64,000 nucleotides of DNA from Miltoncostaea sp963771025 (GCA_963771025.1 CAVYRL010000001.1:920441-984440); one strand, 5' to 3'; positions 21,728 through 31,781 are shown, counted from the stretch's first letter. Made by a program: numbers and translations. Notes: generated from the letters alone by a model not told the origin.

Positions 21728-22123
21728 ATGCCCATCGAGCTCAACCACACGATGATCAGGATCCTCGACGAGGAGCGCTCCCTGGCCTTCTACCGCGCGG
21801 TCGGATTCGAGGAGCGGGGACGCAAGCGGGTCGGGGGCGACACGGCCACGATCATCTTCCTCGGCCTGCCCGGCGACGGCGCCCGGCTCGAGCTGACGCT
21901 CAACGACGGTCGCACGGAGCCGTACGCGCACGGCGAGAGCTACGGCCACATCGCGCTGACGCTGACCGACATGGACGCGGAGTTGGCCCAGCTGGCCGAA
22001 CACGGCATCACGCCCGAGCGCGAGCCCTACGCCGCGTACCCCGGCGGATCGCGCATCTGCTTCATCCGCGACCCCGACGACTACCGCATCGAGCTGATCG
22101 AGCGCCGCGGGGACGAGACCTAG
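21728..22123 (+). CDS. gloA: Glyoxalase I-like VOC protein
   Basis: 131-residue vicinal-oxygen-chelate protein resembling lactoylglutathione lyase (methylglyoxal detoxification). The four metal-ligand positions of GloA can be matched: His in ELNHTMIRI, Glu in RLELTLN, His in SYGHIALTL and Glu in YRIELIE. The FYRAVGFEE motif after the first strand is also typical. Two beta-alpha-beta3 modules are present, as expected for a dimeric family member. Related VOC enzymes act on other substrates, so the lyase assignment is probable, not certain. Confidence 0.8.
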   Translation: MPIELNHTMIRILDEERSLAFYRAVGFEERGRKRVGGDTATIIFLGLPGDGARLELTLNDGRTEPYAHGESYGHIALTLTDMDAELAQLAEHGITPEREPYAAYPGGSRICFIRDPDDYRIELIERRGDET

Positions 22124-22244
22124 GGGCTGACTCTCGGCGTGCGGAAACGCCATGGCTATGCGGTTCCTGGGGCTAGGCGCCCCGCGCCTGCTACACGGCG
22201 TCCAGATCGAACACGGCGATTCGCCGCCCCACCGGGCCGATTCG

Positions 22245-22355
22245 TCAGCTTCGGCGGGCTCGTCCCCACGAGAGGGCGAGAACGACGATGATCAGGATGG
22301 CGGGCAGTACGCCGAACCAGCTGATGGCCGCGTTTGTCCATGCGGCAATGCCCAT
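22245..22355 (-). CDS. Possible 36-residue single-span membrane protein
   Basis: Short frame starting ATG at 22355. It encodes one clear transmembrane helix (SWFGVLPAILIIVVLALSW) followed by a positively charged end (GRARRS), which by the positive-inside rule places the C-terminus in the cytoplasm. It lies in a 650-bp region otherwise lacking genes. There is no obvious Shine-Dalgarno sequence and no known family; support is only the unusual hydrophobic coding content in a GC-rich background. Confidence 0.35.
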   Translation of the reverse strand: MGIAAWTNAAISWFGVLPAILIIVVLALSWGRARRS

Positions 22356-22770
22356 GCGTGTTCCGTTTCCCGGGTCCGAACATCGCCAAACCCGCCGGGG
22401 TTGAACCCGCCGTACATCGGGGGCGGGGACATGAAGGGGATCGCCGGCTTCCACTACTGCGAGTGGCACTGAGAGCCGGTGACCTCCCGCCGAGACGGTT
22501 CCGGGGATTGGTGGCCGGACCTGGGCATCAACGTCGGCTACGCCGACACCATCGACCCCGGGAGGCGAGCTACTCGCCCTGGCGCGACGGCTCTTGCACC
22601 TAGCGGAGCGGCCCGCCTGAGTCCCCGATGCGCCGGACCCGTGCTGCTGCACGGCTGCTGCAAACACCCCGTCACGCCGGGGCATGGTCGCCAAGGGGGA
22701 CGATTGCCAGAACCCTGGCCACGAGGGTGAGGTTCTGGAGGCCGAACGCCCAGGAACGCCCCGGCCGGAC
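22356..22770. other. Intergenic DNA, no gene seen
   Basis: About 415 bp without a convincing coding frame. The only structure I can support is the hairpin at 22707-22738 next to the end of the transglycosylase gene. Confidence 0.5.
22707..22738 (-). terminator. Hairpin downstream of transglycosylase gene
   Basis: Inverted repeat CCAGAACC/GGTTCTGG (8 bp) with a 16-nt loop that can itself pair (CCCT/AGGG), 33 bp beyond the stop of the leftward gene at 22771. A likely terminator. Confidence 0.45.
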
Positions 22771-23475
22771 CTAGGGGTTCTGACCCTCGCGCGAGGTGAC
22801 GAACAGGCGGTCGCCGTAGGCCCGGCGGTAGATCGGCACCGTCCTCAGCACGCGTGAGACGAACCCGCGCGTCTCGCTGAAGGGGATGTCCTCGGGGATC
22901 TTGAGAGTGCTCCCCGTGGCCCGGGCCTGCTCCAGCCAGCCGTTCACGTTCTCCGGGCCGCCGTTGTAGGCCGCCAGCGCCAGGTCGACCGTGCCGTAGC
23001 GGTCGATCAGGTAGCGCAGGTACCGCGACCCGTAGGCGATGTTGACCTCGGGCTCGGCGATGCGCGCCGGCGACGGGCTGGGGCGATCCGGCTGGCGCGA
23101 GATGAACTCCGCCGTGTCGGGGAGCACCTGCATCAGCCCGACGGCGCCGGCGCCCGAGCGCGAATCCGGGGCGAAGCCGCTCTCGGTGTTGATCACCGCC
23201 GCCACGAGCGCCGGATCGAGGTCATAGCGCGCGGCCTCGGTGCGTATCGGCTCCTGGTACTCCAGCGGGTACCAGAGGCGCGCGTACCAGGCCGGCATGG
23301 TGCGGTGGATCTGCACCCACGCCCCGCCGATCGCCCCGATCACGATGACCGCGAACAGGATCCAGGCCGCGCGGCGGCGCGGCGAGGGCCCGGATCCGCG
23401 CGCCGGCGCCCGCGGCTCCGCGACCGCGCGACCGGGCGCGGGGCCACGCTCACTCGTGGCGGATCGACGGCTCAC
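22771..23475 (-). CDS. Membrane-anchored lytic transglycosylase (SLT family)
   Basis: About 234 residues. An Arg-rich N-terminus and one membrane anchor (AAWILFAVIVIGAIGGAWV) precede a Slt70-like goose-lysozyme domain with the catalytic Glu in AAVINTESGF, the GAGAVGLMQVLP block and AYNGG. It would cleave peptidoglycan glycan strands outside the membrane. The GTG at 23475 is my preferred start; it overlaps the end of coaE by 26 bp. An in-frame ATG-equivalent at 23511 would lengthen the overlap. Confidence 0.85.
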   Translation of the reverse strand: MSRRSATSERGPAPGRAVAEPRAPARGSGPSPRRRAAWILFAVIVIGAIGGAWVQIHRTMPAWYARLWYPLEYQEPIRTEAARYDLDPALVAAVINTESGFAPDSRSGAGAVGLMQVLPDTAEFISRQPDRPSPSPARIAEPEVNIAYGSRYLRYLIDRYGTVDLALAAYNGGPENVNGWLEQARATGSTLKIPEDIPFSETRGFVSRVLRTVPIYRRAYGDRLFVTSREGQNP

Positions 23476-24055
23476 AGCCCCGCCCAGAGTACTCGGTGAA
23501 CCGGTCGGCAACCCACCCGCGCAGATCGTCGAGGGTGCCGTCGTTGTGGAAGACCCGGTCGGCCCGCGCGATCTTCTCGGCCTCGGGCATCTGCCGCGCG
23601 CTGCGCTCCACGAAGTCCTGTCCGCGGGCCTCCACGCGGCCCCGCCGGGTCGCGTCGGACGCGGTCACCACCAGCACGGCGTCGAACTCCGCCTCGATGC
23701 CGCCCTCGAACAGCACGGGGACCTCGCACACCAGCAGTGGAGGCGCGGGGTCGGCCGACAGCTGCTCTGCGGTCCAGGCGTCGCGGGCGACGTGGACCCG
23801 CGGGTGGACGAGCTGCTCCAGAAAGGCCAGCCCACCCTCCTCGGCGAAGGCGCGCGGGCCGAGCAGCGCCCGGTCGACCGCGCCGTCGGGGCCCAGCACC
23901 TCGGGCCCGAAGCGCTCGCGCACCAGGGCGACGACCTCGGGGTCCTCGTAGATCGCGTGGACCGTCGCGTCGCTCGAGAGCGTCGCCGCGCCACACGCGC
24001 CGAAGGCCGCCAGGGCCTCCGACTTACCGGAGCCGATACCGCCGGTCAGAGCCAG
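23450..24055 (-). CDS. coaE: Dephospho-CoA kinase with no canonical start codon
   Basis: Last enzyme of CoA biosynthesis; it phosphorylates the 3'-OH of dephospho-CoA. The P-loop GGIGSGKSEAL lies only 3-4 codons after the proposed start, and the CoA-domain block LVHPRVH and the later IEAEFDAVLVVTA are present; total ~201 residues, normal for CoaE. No ATG, GTG or TTG exists in this frame between the rpsA stop (24093) and the P-loop. The best candidate is CTG at 24055. An rpsA terminator hairpin (24061-24085) occupies the space just upstream. Either a rare CTG start is used or the sequence has an error. The first ATG (23923) would remove the P-loop. Confidence 0.85.
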   Translation of the reverse strand: MALTGGIGSGKSEALAAFGACGAATLSSDATVHAIYEDPEVVALVRERFGPEVLGPDGAVDRALLGPRAFAEEGGLAFLEQLVHPRVHVARDAWTAEQLSADPAPPLLVCEVPVLFEGGIEAEFDAVLVVTASDATRRGRVEARGQDFVERSARQMPEAEKIARADRVFHNDGTLDDLRGWVADRFTEYSGRGCEPSIRHE

Positions 24056-24060
24056 ACGCG

Positions 24061-24085
24061 GGGGCGCGCCGCCGTGGCGCGCCCC
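24061..24085 (-). terminator. Terminator of rpsA
   Basis: Perfect 10-bp stem GGGGCGCGCC/GGCGCGCCCC with a 5-nt loop, 8 bp after the rpsA stop on the leftward strand and directly before coaE. Confidence 0.65.
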
Positions 24086-24092
24086 CGGTCGG

Positions 24093-25715
24093 TCAGGCCG
24101 GTGCGGAGTCGTCGTCCTCGGGTGCCGCGGGGGCGTCCTCGAGCATCTCCTCGGCAGCCTCCTCCAGGGTCTCCTCGGCGATGGCCTCCTCGAGCACCTC
24201 CTCGGCGACGGCCTCTTCCACCGCCTGCTCGACGATCGCCTCTTCGATGGCCTCCTCGACGACGGCCTCGGAGATGGCCTCGTCCACGGCTTCCTCGAGG
24301 ACCTCCTCCACGATTGCCTCGTCGACGATCTCCTCGACGATGGCCTCCTCGACGGCCTCTTCCAGGATCTCCTCGGCGACCGCCTGCTCGGTGGCCTCCT
24401 GCAGGAGCTCCTCGGAGGTGGCCTCCTCGACGGCCTCCAGCACGGCCGGGTCGTCGTAGGCCTCCTCGACGATCACCGCGTTGCGGATCTCGTCGGGCAG
24501 GTGGTGCTGGATCGGGTCGCTGTCGGCCACGCGCTTCAGGCTGAGCGAGAGGCGGCGCCGGTCGGCGTCGATCTCGATCACCCGCACCGCGAGCACGTCG
24601 CCCTGGTTGACCACCTCACGCGGGTTCTCCACGTGGTGGGCGGCCAGCTCGGAGATGTGCACCAGGCCCTCGACGCCGGCGTGGATCTCGACGAAGGCCC
24701 CGAACGTGACGACCTTCGTGACGCGACCCTCGACCACGTCGTTCACCTGGTAGCTCTCGATGACGCTCTGCCACGGGTCGGCCTGGGTCTGCTTGAGGCC
24801 CAGGGAGATCCGCTGGCGGTCGCGGTCGATGTCGAGCACCTTGACGCGCACCTTCTCGCCGATCTGGAGCACCTCTGAGGGGTGGTTGACGTGGCTCCAG
24901 GAGAGCTCGGAGATGTGGATCAGGCCGTCGATGCCGTCGAGATCGACGAAGGCGCCGAACTCCACGATGTTCGAGATGACACCCTCGACCACCTGGCCGG
25001 GCTGGAGATCGTCGAGGATCTTCTGGCGCACCTCGCGCCGCTCGTCCTCCAGCACCGCGCGCCGCGAGAGCACGACGTTGTTGCGGTTGCGGTTGAGCTC
25101 GATGACCTTGCACTCGAGCTTGCGGCCGAGGAACTCGTCCAGGTCCTGGACGCGGCGGATGTTGACCAGCGAGGCGGGAAGGAACCCGCGGACGCCCAGG
25201 TCGAGGATCAGGCCGCCCTTGACGACCTCGATCACCGTGCCCTCGACGTGCTCGCCGGCGGCGGCCGCCGCCTCGATGCGCTTCCAGGCCTTCTCGAAGC
25301 GGGCGCGCTTCTTGGAGAGGATCAACCGGCCGTCGGGATCCTCCTTCTGCATCACCAGCGCGTCGACCCACTCGCCGAGGGAGACCTCCTCCTCGGGCTT
25401 GACGCTCTTGCGGATCGAGAGCTCGGGCAGCGGGATGACGCCCTCGCTCTTGTACCCGATGTTGACCAGGACCTCGTCCTTGTCGACGCGGACCACCCTG
25501 CCGGTGACGACGTCCCCCTCGGAGAAGACGGGGAGGGTGCCGTCGTAGTTCGGCACCATCACGCCGTCGACCTCGATGTACTCGGGGCCGTCGAGCGTGC
25601 GTACCGGAGTCAGGAGGTCAAGGACCTCCGGCTCCACGGGGGCCGGCTCATCGACCGTCACGACATCGATGGGCTCGACGTCGGGGGTCACGAGCTCGGG
25701 CTGGTCAGTTGTCAT
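24093..25715 (-). CDS. rpsA: 30S ribosomal protein S1 with long acidic tail
   Basis: mRNA-binding ribosomal protein. 540 residues from ATG 25715 (AGGA upstream). Four S1/OB domains are visible, beginning GDVVTGRVVRVD (~50), GEHVEGTVIEVV (~140), GQVVEGVISNIV (~225) and NDVVEGRVTKVV (~310); domains 3 and 4 carry the FGAFV and GLIHISELS-type RNA-binding patches. Residues ~418-540 are an unusual Ala/Val/Ile/Glu tail repeating a roughly four-residue [AVI][VIL]EE pattern with almost no basic residues; it predicts as a very acidic helix. Actinobacterial S1 normally has four S1 domains and a shorter disordered tail. Confidence 0.95.
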   Translation of the reverse strand: MTTDQPELVTPDVEPIDVVTVDEPAPVEPEVLDLLTPVRTLDGPEYIEVDGVMVPNYDGTLPVFSEGDVVTGRVVRVDKDEVLVNIGYKSEGVIPLPELSIRKSVKPEEEVSLGEWVDALVMQKEDPDGRLILSKKRARFEKAWKRIEAAAAAGEHVEGTVIEVVKGGLILDLGVRGFLPASLVNIRRVQDLDEFLGRKLECKVIELNRNRNNVVLSRRAVLEDERREVRQKILDDLQPGQVVEGVISNIVEFGAFVDLDGIDGLIHISELSWSHVNHPSEVLQIGEKVRVKVLDIDRDRQRISLGLKQTQADPWQSVIESYQVNDVVEGRVTKVVTFGAFVEIHAGVEGLVHISELAAHHVENPREVVNQGDVLAVRVIEIDADRRRLSLSLKRVADSDPIQHHLPDEIRNAVIVEEAYDDPAVLEAVEEATSEELLQEATEQAVAEEILEEAVEEAIVEEIVDEAIVEEVLEEAVDEAISEAVVEEAIEEAIVEQAVEEAVAEEVLEEAIAEETLEEAAEEMLEDAPAAPEDDDSAPA

Positions 25716-25829
25716 TGATGGATTTGTCCTCGTAGCGGAAATGGCTCCGGGCACGGACCGGTCGTCCGGTCGTGCCAGGGGCGAGGAGTATAGACCCGTG
25801 GGGCCTCCCGACGCGACGCGCCGGATGCG

Positions 25830-26531
25830 CTAGACGGCCGCGAGCACCTGCGCGAGGTCGGAGGCGTCGAGCCGTCCGGCGCGGACCATCCGCACGCGGC
25901 CGTCACCACCCACGGCGAGGGCCGCCGGAAGGCTCCTCACGGGCAGCGACGCGGCCCGCGGGTACTCGACGAGGCTGACCCGCAGAACCTCGCGCTCACC
26001 CGCCGCGCCCTCCATCTGGCGGGCCACCGGCTCGCACCGGGCGCAGCCCGGCGCGGTCAACAGCACGAGCCACGGCCCGCCACCCTCGAGACCGAGGTCG
26101 GCGCGCACGTCGTCGTCTCCGCCGCGGCGGCCGGCGAGCAGCAGCCGGTACATCTCGCAGCCGACGCAGATGCCGCTGATCGCCGAGAACAGCGCCACGG
26201 CCGCGACCAGGCCGGCCACGACCCAGCCGGCCAGATCCAGGCCGACCGCGAACAGCACGAGGGCGAGGGCGAGGAGCACGGCAGCCATGCCCTGCGCGAA
26301 ACGCGGAGGCGCGGCGGGCTCCATCTCGGAGGCCGGCGGCGCGATCGCGCGGAACACCCATCCGACCGGCGACCAGCGCGGCCCGGCCAGCGAGAGCGCC
26401 ACCAGCACGAGGGCCACGACGACGGCCGGCTTCGTCTGGAAGACCGCCCCCTCGAGGCAGAGGGCCCCGGTGATCGCCTGGGCGAAACGGGGCTGGAGCG
26501 GGTGGACCGCGGCCGGCAGCGCCATATCCAC
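25830..26531 (-). CDS. DUF4395 membrane protein with C-terminal thioredoxin-like domain
   Basis: 233 residues. Residues ~10-130 match DUF4395: RFAQAITG, GPRWSPVGWVFR, PPRFAQGMAA and the terminal SGICVGCEMY, with four hydrophobic segments. The C-terminal ~95 residues form a thioredoxin-like fold with a CxxC (APGCARCEPV) and a strand-turn pattern (SLPVRSLPAALAVGGDGRV). DUF4395 is often encoded next to thioredoxins or sulfurtransferases; here the two are fused, suggesting a membrane thiol-redox role. Start is GTG 26531 or ATG 26525. Confidence 0.75.
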   Translation of the reverse strand: MDMALPAAVHPLQPRFAQAITGALCLEGAVFQTKPAVVVALVLVALSLAGPRWSPVGWVFRAIAPPASEMEPAAPPRFAQGMAAVLLALALVLFAVGLDLAGWVVAGLVAAVALFSAISGICVGCEMYRLLLAGRRGGDDDVRADLGLEGGGPWLVLLTAPGCARCEPVARQMEGAAGEREVLRVSLVEYPRAASLPVRSLPAALAVGGDGRVRMVRAGRLDASDLAQVLAAV

Positions 26532-26546
26532 GAGAATAGCCGGGAT

Positions 26547-26789
26547 TCAGCCGCCGGCGTGGGCGTCGGGACCACCGGCGTCCCACTCCGCGCGGCGCGC
26601 CGGGTCCGACAGGGTCCGGTGCGCCGTCATCAGGCGGGCCAGGCGGCGCGGCGCGTCGTCGTCCGCGCTGCGCAGCACCATCTCGCGCAGGACGCCGAAG
26701 GCGGCATCGATGACCTCGGGGCATGCGTTGCGGTGAACCTGCAACTCCCGGTATGGGTCGTCGTCTCCTACGACTTCGCGTCGAGCCAC
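26547..26789 (-). CDS. Small J-domain-like protein lacking HPD
   Basis: 80 residues from GTG 26789, overlapping the end of polA by 22 bp. The pattern DPYRELQVHRNACPEVIDAAFGVL...LMTAHRTLSDPARRAEWD fits a DnaJ helix I-helix III/IV layout (the end is like AYEVLSDPEKRREYD), but the HPD loop that stimulates Hsp70 is absent. It is therefore a J-like protein, not a functional co-chaperone by motif. Function unknown. Confidence 0.65.
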   Translation of the reverse strand: MARREVVGDDDPYRELQVHRNACPEVIDAAFGVLREMVLRSADDDAPRRLARLMTAHRTLSDPARRAEWDAGGPDAHAGG

Positions 26790-29353
26790 GTCTCGCCGAT
26801 GCCGATGTCCACGGCGAGCGGCGGGTCGAGGGCATAGGCGTCGACCATCGCGGCGCGCACCACCTCGGCCGCGCGCTCGGCCTCGTCGGCGGGGGCCTCG
26901 AGCAGCAGCTCGTCGTGGATCTGCAGGATCAGGCGCGCCGAGAGCCCCTCGCCGGCGAGGGACCGGTGGGCGGAGACCATCGCCGCCTTGATGATGTCGG
27001 CGGCCGTGCCCTGGATCACGGTGTTGACGGCCAGCCGCTCGCCGAGCTGGCGCTGCTGCACCGTCGCGCCGCCGAGTTCCGGGATCGCGCGACGCCGTCC
27101 CAGCAAGGTGGTCACGAACCCCTCCTGGGCGGCGTTGGCGATCGTGGTGTCGATGAAGCTGCGCACCTTCGGGTAGCGCGCCAGGTAGAGGTCGATGTAG
27201 GCCTTCGCATCGGCCCGCGCGATGTTGAGCTGCTCCGACAGGCCGAAGTCGCTGATGCCGTAGACGATGCCGAAGTTGACCGCCTTGGCGCGGTCGCGGG
27301 TGGTGCGGTCAACGTCGGCGGGATCGAGGCCGAACACCTCCGCGGCCGTCGCCCGGTGCACGTCCTCGCCGCGGCGGAAGGCGTCGGCCAGCGCCGGCTC
27401 GCCCGAGCAGTGGGCCAGGATGCGCAGCTCCACCTGGCTGTAGTCGCAGCTCACCAGCAGCCATCCGGGGTCGGTGGTGAAGGCGCCGCGGATCTCCCGC
27501 CCGATCTCGGTGCGGACGGGGATGTTCTGCAGGTTCGGGTTGGTGGACGACAGACGGCCGGTCTCGGCGGCGGCCTGGTTGAAGGTGGTGTGCAGCCGCC
27601 CGTTGTCGTCCACCTGATCGGGAAGCGCCGACAGGTAGGTGTTGTCGAGCTTGGTCAGCTCGCGGTAGCGCCCGATGAGGGGCACGATCGGGTGCTTGTC
27701 CTCGAGCAGCTTCAGCACCCGCCGATCGGTGCTGTATCCGGTCTTGCCCTTGCGGAACGTCGGCAGGCCGAGCCGCTCGAACAGCACCTGGCCGAGCTGC
27801 TTGGGCGACTCGATCACGAACTCGCCGCCGGCCAGCTCCCAGATCTGGTCGCGCAGCTCGTCGGCGCCGTCGCGCACGCGGGCGGTGATCTCGCCCAGCC
27901 GGTGCACGTCCAGGCGCACGCCGGTCTCCTCCATGGCGGCGAGCACCCGGGTCACCGGCAGCTCGATCTCGTCGAAGAGCGTCGCCAGGCCGTTGGCCTC
28001 CAGGGCCGCACGCTGGCGGCCCGCCAGCTCGCGCACCAGCACGGCGTCGCGCACCCAGGGGTGCGGCTCCCCGCTCACCCCGACGCCGGCCGCCTCGGCG
28101 ATGTCGACAAGGTCGTACTCGCCCCGGCGACGTGGATCGAGCAGGTACGCGGCGATCATCGTGTCGTGGACGGGCCGCAGGCTCGGCGCGGTGGCCCTCA
28201 CGACGGCCTTGGCGTCGTGGCAGGCGACCCGCGCACCCGCCAGCGACCGGGCCAGCGCCGCGCCCGCGTCCCCCTCGAGTGGACCGGTGGGCACCTCGTC
28301 GCCCTCCCCCGCCGCGGCCCACCCCTCGGGCGACACGGCCAGGGCGACGCTCGGCGCGCCCGCGAAGCGCATCGCCAGGTCCTCCGGCGACGCCTCGATG
28401 GCGACGGCGTCCACCAGCAGCGCGGCCGGAGCCGCCTCGGGCACCGCGCCGTCGGCGATCGTGTCCAGGCGCCGCGCGAGGGTGTCGAACTCGAACTGCC
28501 CGAAGACATCGCGCAGCGCGGCCATGCGGACGGGGCCGAAGTCGAGCGGGGGCACGTCCTCGAGATCCAGATCCACCGGCGCGTCGGTGCGGATCAGCGC
28601 CAGGTTGCGGGTCCTGCGGGCCGAATCGGCGTGCTCGGTGAGCACCTCGCGACGCTTGGGCGTCTGCTCGTCGGCGTGCGCCAGCACCTCGTCCAGGCTC
28701 CCGTACTTCTGCAGCAGCTGGGAGGCGCCCTTCTCGCCGATTCCGGGAACGCCCGGCAGGTTGTCGCTCGGGTCGCCCACCATGCCGCGGAAGTCGACCA
28801 TCAGCTCGGGGCCGATCCCATAGCGCTCCACCACCGCGTCCGGGGTGTAGAGCGTGGTGTCGGTCACCCCCCGCCCGGTCGCGATGACGCTCACCCTGTC
28901 GCTCACCAGCTGGAAGGCGTCGCGATCGCCCGTCAGGATCCTCACGTCCTCGCCCGCCTCGGACCACCGCTGGGCGAGGGTGCCGAGCACATCGTCGGCC
29001 TCGTAGCCCTCGAGCTCGATGTTGACGAACCCGAAGGCCTCCATCAGCGGACGGAAGTGCGTGCGCTGCTCGCGGAAAAGGTCGGGAGTCGCGGAGCGAT
29101 TGGCCTTGTAGGTCGGCTCCTGCTCGTGACGGAAGGTCGTGCCGGGAGGGTCCCAGGCCACCACCACCCGCGCCGGACGCTCCTCGGCGAGCATCTTCAT
29201 CATCATCGCCGACAGGCCGTAGAGGGCGTTCGTGGGAAACCCGGACTGGGTCGCGATGGTGTCGGGCAGTGCGTGGAACGCCCGGTAGGCCAGGCTGTAG
29301 CCGTCGATCAGCAGCAGCGGGCCGGCGACCGGCGGAGCGACGGTGTCCGACAT
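26768..29353 (-). CDS. polA: DNA polymerase I
   Basis: Replication/repair polymerase of 861 residues. Domains: 5'-3' exonuclease (residues ~10-290, LLIDGYSLAYRAFHALP, DFRGMVGDPSDNLPGVPGIG), a central 3'-5' exonuclease-like domain, and a family A polymerase with motif A (SCDYSQVELRI), motif B (RDRAKAVNFGIVYG) and motif C (QIHDELLLE). The central domain lacks the Asp-x-Glu metal ligands (the place reads PSVALAVSPEG), so proofreading is probably lost, as in mycobacterial and Taq PolA. ATG 29353 is chosen because it opens directly onto the exonuclease strand. Confidence 0.95.
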   Translation of the reverse strand: MSDTVAPPVAGPLLLIDGYSLAYRAFHALPDTIATQSGFPTNALYGLSAMMMKMLAEERPARVVVAWDPPGTTFRHEQEPTYKANRSATPDLFREQRTHFRPLMEAFGFVNIELEGYEADDVLGTLAQRWSEAGEDVRILTGDRDAFQLVSDRVSVIATGRGVTDTTLYTPDAVVERYGIGPELMVDFRGMVGDPSDNLPGVPGIGEKGASQLLQKYGSLDEVLAHADEQTPKRREVLTEHADSARRTRNLALIRTDAPVDLDLEDVPPLDFGPVRMAALRDVFGQFEFDTLARRLDTIADGAVPEAAPAALLVDAVAIEASPEDLAMRFAGAPSVALAVSPEGWAAAGEGDEVPTGPLEGDAGAALARSLAGARVACHDAKAVVRATAPSLRPVHDTMIAAYLLDPRRRGEYDLVDIAEAAGVGVSGEPHPWVRDAVLVRELAGRQRAALEANGLATLFDEIELPVTRVLAAMEETGVRLDVHRLGEITARVRDGADELRDQIWELAGGEFVIESPKQLGQVLFERLGLPTFRKGKTGYSTDRRVLKLLEDKHPIVPLIGRYRELTKLDNTYLSALPDQVDDNGRLHTTFNQAAAETGRLSSTNPNLQNIPVRTEIGREIRGAFTTDPGWLLVSCDYSQVELRILAHCSGEPALADAFRRGEDVHRATAAEVFGLDPADVDRTTRDRAKAVNFGIVYGISDFGLSEQLNIARADAKAYIDLYLARYPKVRSFIDTTIANAAQEGFVTTLLGRRRAIPELGGATVQQRQLGERLAVNTVIQGTAADIIKAAMVSAHRSLAGEGLSARLILQIHDELLLEAPADEAERAAEVVRAAMVDAYALDPPLAVDIGIGETWLDAKS

Positions 29354-29396
29354 GTGCCGGAGGATACGCGCGCCGCGTCCACTATCGTCGCCGGCC

Positions 29397-29765
29397 GTGG
29401 CCTCCCCCACCGTTCCCCGCATCCGCCGCCTCACGGGAGTCGTGCACGTCAGCGCCGACGGCCCGGAGTACGCGTTGCTCCACGTGGTGAGCGGCGAGCG
29501 CCATCACCTGGGCTGGTTCCAGCTGAGCGACGACCCCTGGCGGGTGGGCCTGGTGACGGCGGCCGACGTGGTGGAGGCCGGCGTGCCCGCCCCCGGCGTG
29601 CGTCGCGACACCGCGACCGCGCTCGCCGCGCTGCGTGCCTCGCAGGACGCGGGTCAGACCGACGAGCCCGCGCCGATCGGACCGATCACCAACGTGCTCC
29701 GCTACCGCAGCGACCGGCGCGCCGCGATCGGGCGTCTCGACGATGAGCTGATCGCGATCACCTGA
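29397..29765 (+). CDS. Hypothetical protein divergent from polA
   Basis: 122 residues from GTG 29397, unrecognised. The sequence has alternating strands in the first half (TGVVHVSADGPEYALLHVVSG, then HHLGWFQLSDDPWRVG) and a helix plus polar linker in the second. Third-position GC is high and even, supporting coding. It starts 43 bp from the polA start, so the two share a divergent promoter region, and is followed by a small hairpin. Confidence 0.6.
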   Translation: MASPTVPRIRRLTGVVHVSADGPEYALLHVVSGERHHLGWFQLSDDPWRVGLVTAADVVEAGVPAPGVRRDTATALAALRASQDAGQTDEPAPIGPITNVLRYRSDRRAAIGRLDDELIAIT

Positions 29766-29780
29766 CCGCGCCCGCCGCTG

Positions 29781-29795
29781 CGCCCGAAGCGGGCG
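29781..29795 (+). terminator. Small hairpin terminator
   Basis: CGCCCG-AAG-CGGGCG stem followed by TTAT, 16 bp after the stop of the hypothetical gene at 29397-29765 and 55 bp before the malic enzyme start. Confidence 0.45.
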
Positions 29796-29849
29796 TTATG
29801 CTGGCTCCTCCTGTCGATCCGGCCTGATTCGCCCGTTCAAGGAGCCCCG

Positions 29850-31292
<1,443 letters not shown>

Positions 31293-31331
31293 CGGCCGGC
31301 GCGTCCCGCGCGCCGCCCAGAAGGGACCCGC

Positions 31332-31781
31332 ATGAGCCTGGACCCCGCCCAGACGCCGAGCGAGCCCAAGATCGGCTGGGTCAACAAGCACCTCCACAGG
31401 TACCTCGAGTCGAACGGCGCCGAGGGCCACGAGTGGAAGCCCGGCGTGCCGACCCTGCTGCTCACCACCCTCGGCCGCAAGAGCGGCAAGCCCTACCGCA
31501 CACCCCTCATCTACGGCCGCGACGGGGACCGCTACGTGGTGATGGCCTCCTACGGCGGCGCGCCGAAGGACCCGGATTGGTACCTGAACCTCGCCGCCGA
31601 CCCCGACGTGATCATCCAGGTCGGCCCCGACGTGATGCCGGCGAGGGCCTCCACCGTCGGCGACGACAGGCGCGACGAGCTGTGGGCGACGATGGCCGCC
31701 GTCTGGCCCGCCTACGACGAGTACGCGACCAAGACCGACCGCAAGATCCCCCTCGTCCTGTTGACGCCGGCCGCGAGCTGA
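31332..31781 (+). CDS. Deazaflavin (F420)-dependent nitroreductase-family protein
   Basis: 149 residues of the DUF385/Ddn family, split beta-barrel proteins that mostly bind F420 and reduce quinones or nitro compounds. Visible: the N-terminal helix, then TLLLTTLGRKSGKPYRTPL (phosphate/cofactor-binding block with GRKSG and R-T-P), YVVMASYGGAPKDPDWYLNL and the terminal KIPLVLLTP. This family is nearly confined to F420-making actinobacteria and archaea, so it also marks lineage. ATG 31332 after GAAGGGA. Confidence 0.9.
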   Translation: MSLDPAQTPSEPKIGWVNKHLHRYLESNGAEGHEWKPGVPTLLLTTLGRKSGKPYRTPLIYGRDGDRYVVMASYGGAPKDPDWYLNLAADPDVIIQVGPDVMPARASTVGDDRRDELWATMAAVWPAYDEYATKTDRKIPLVLLTPAAS

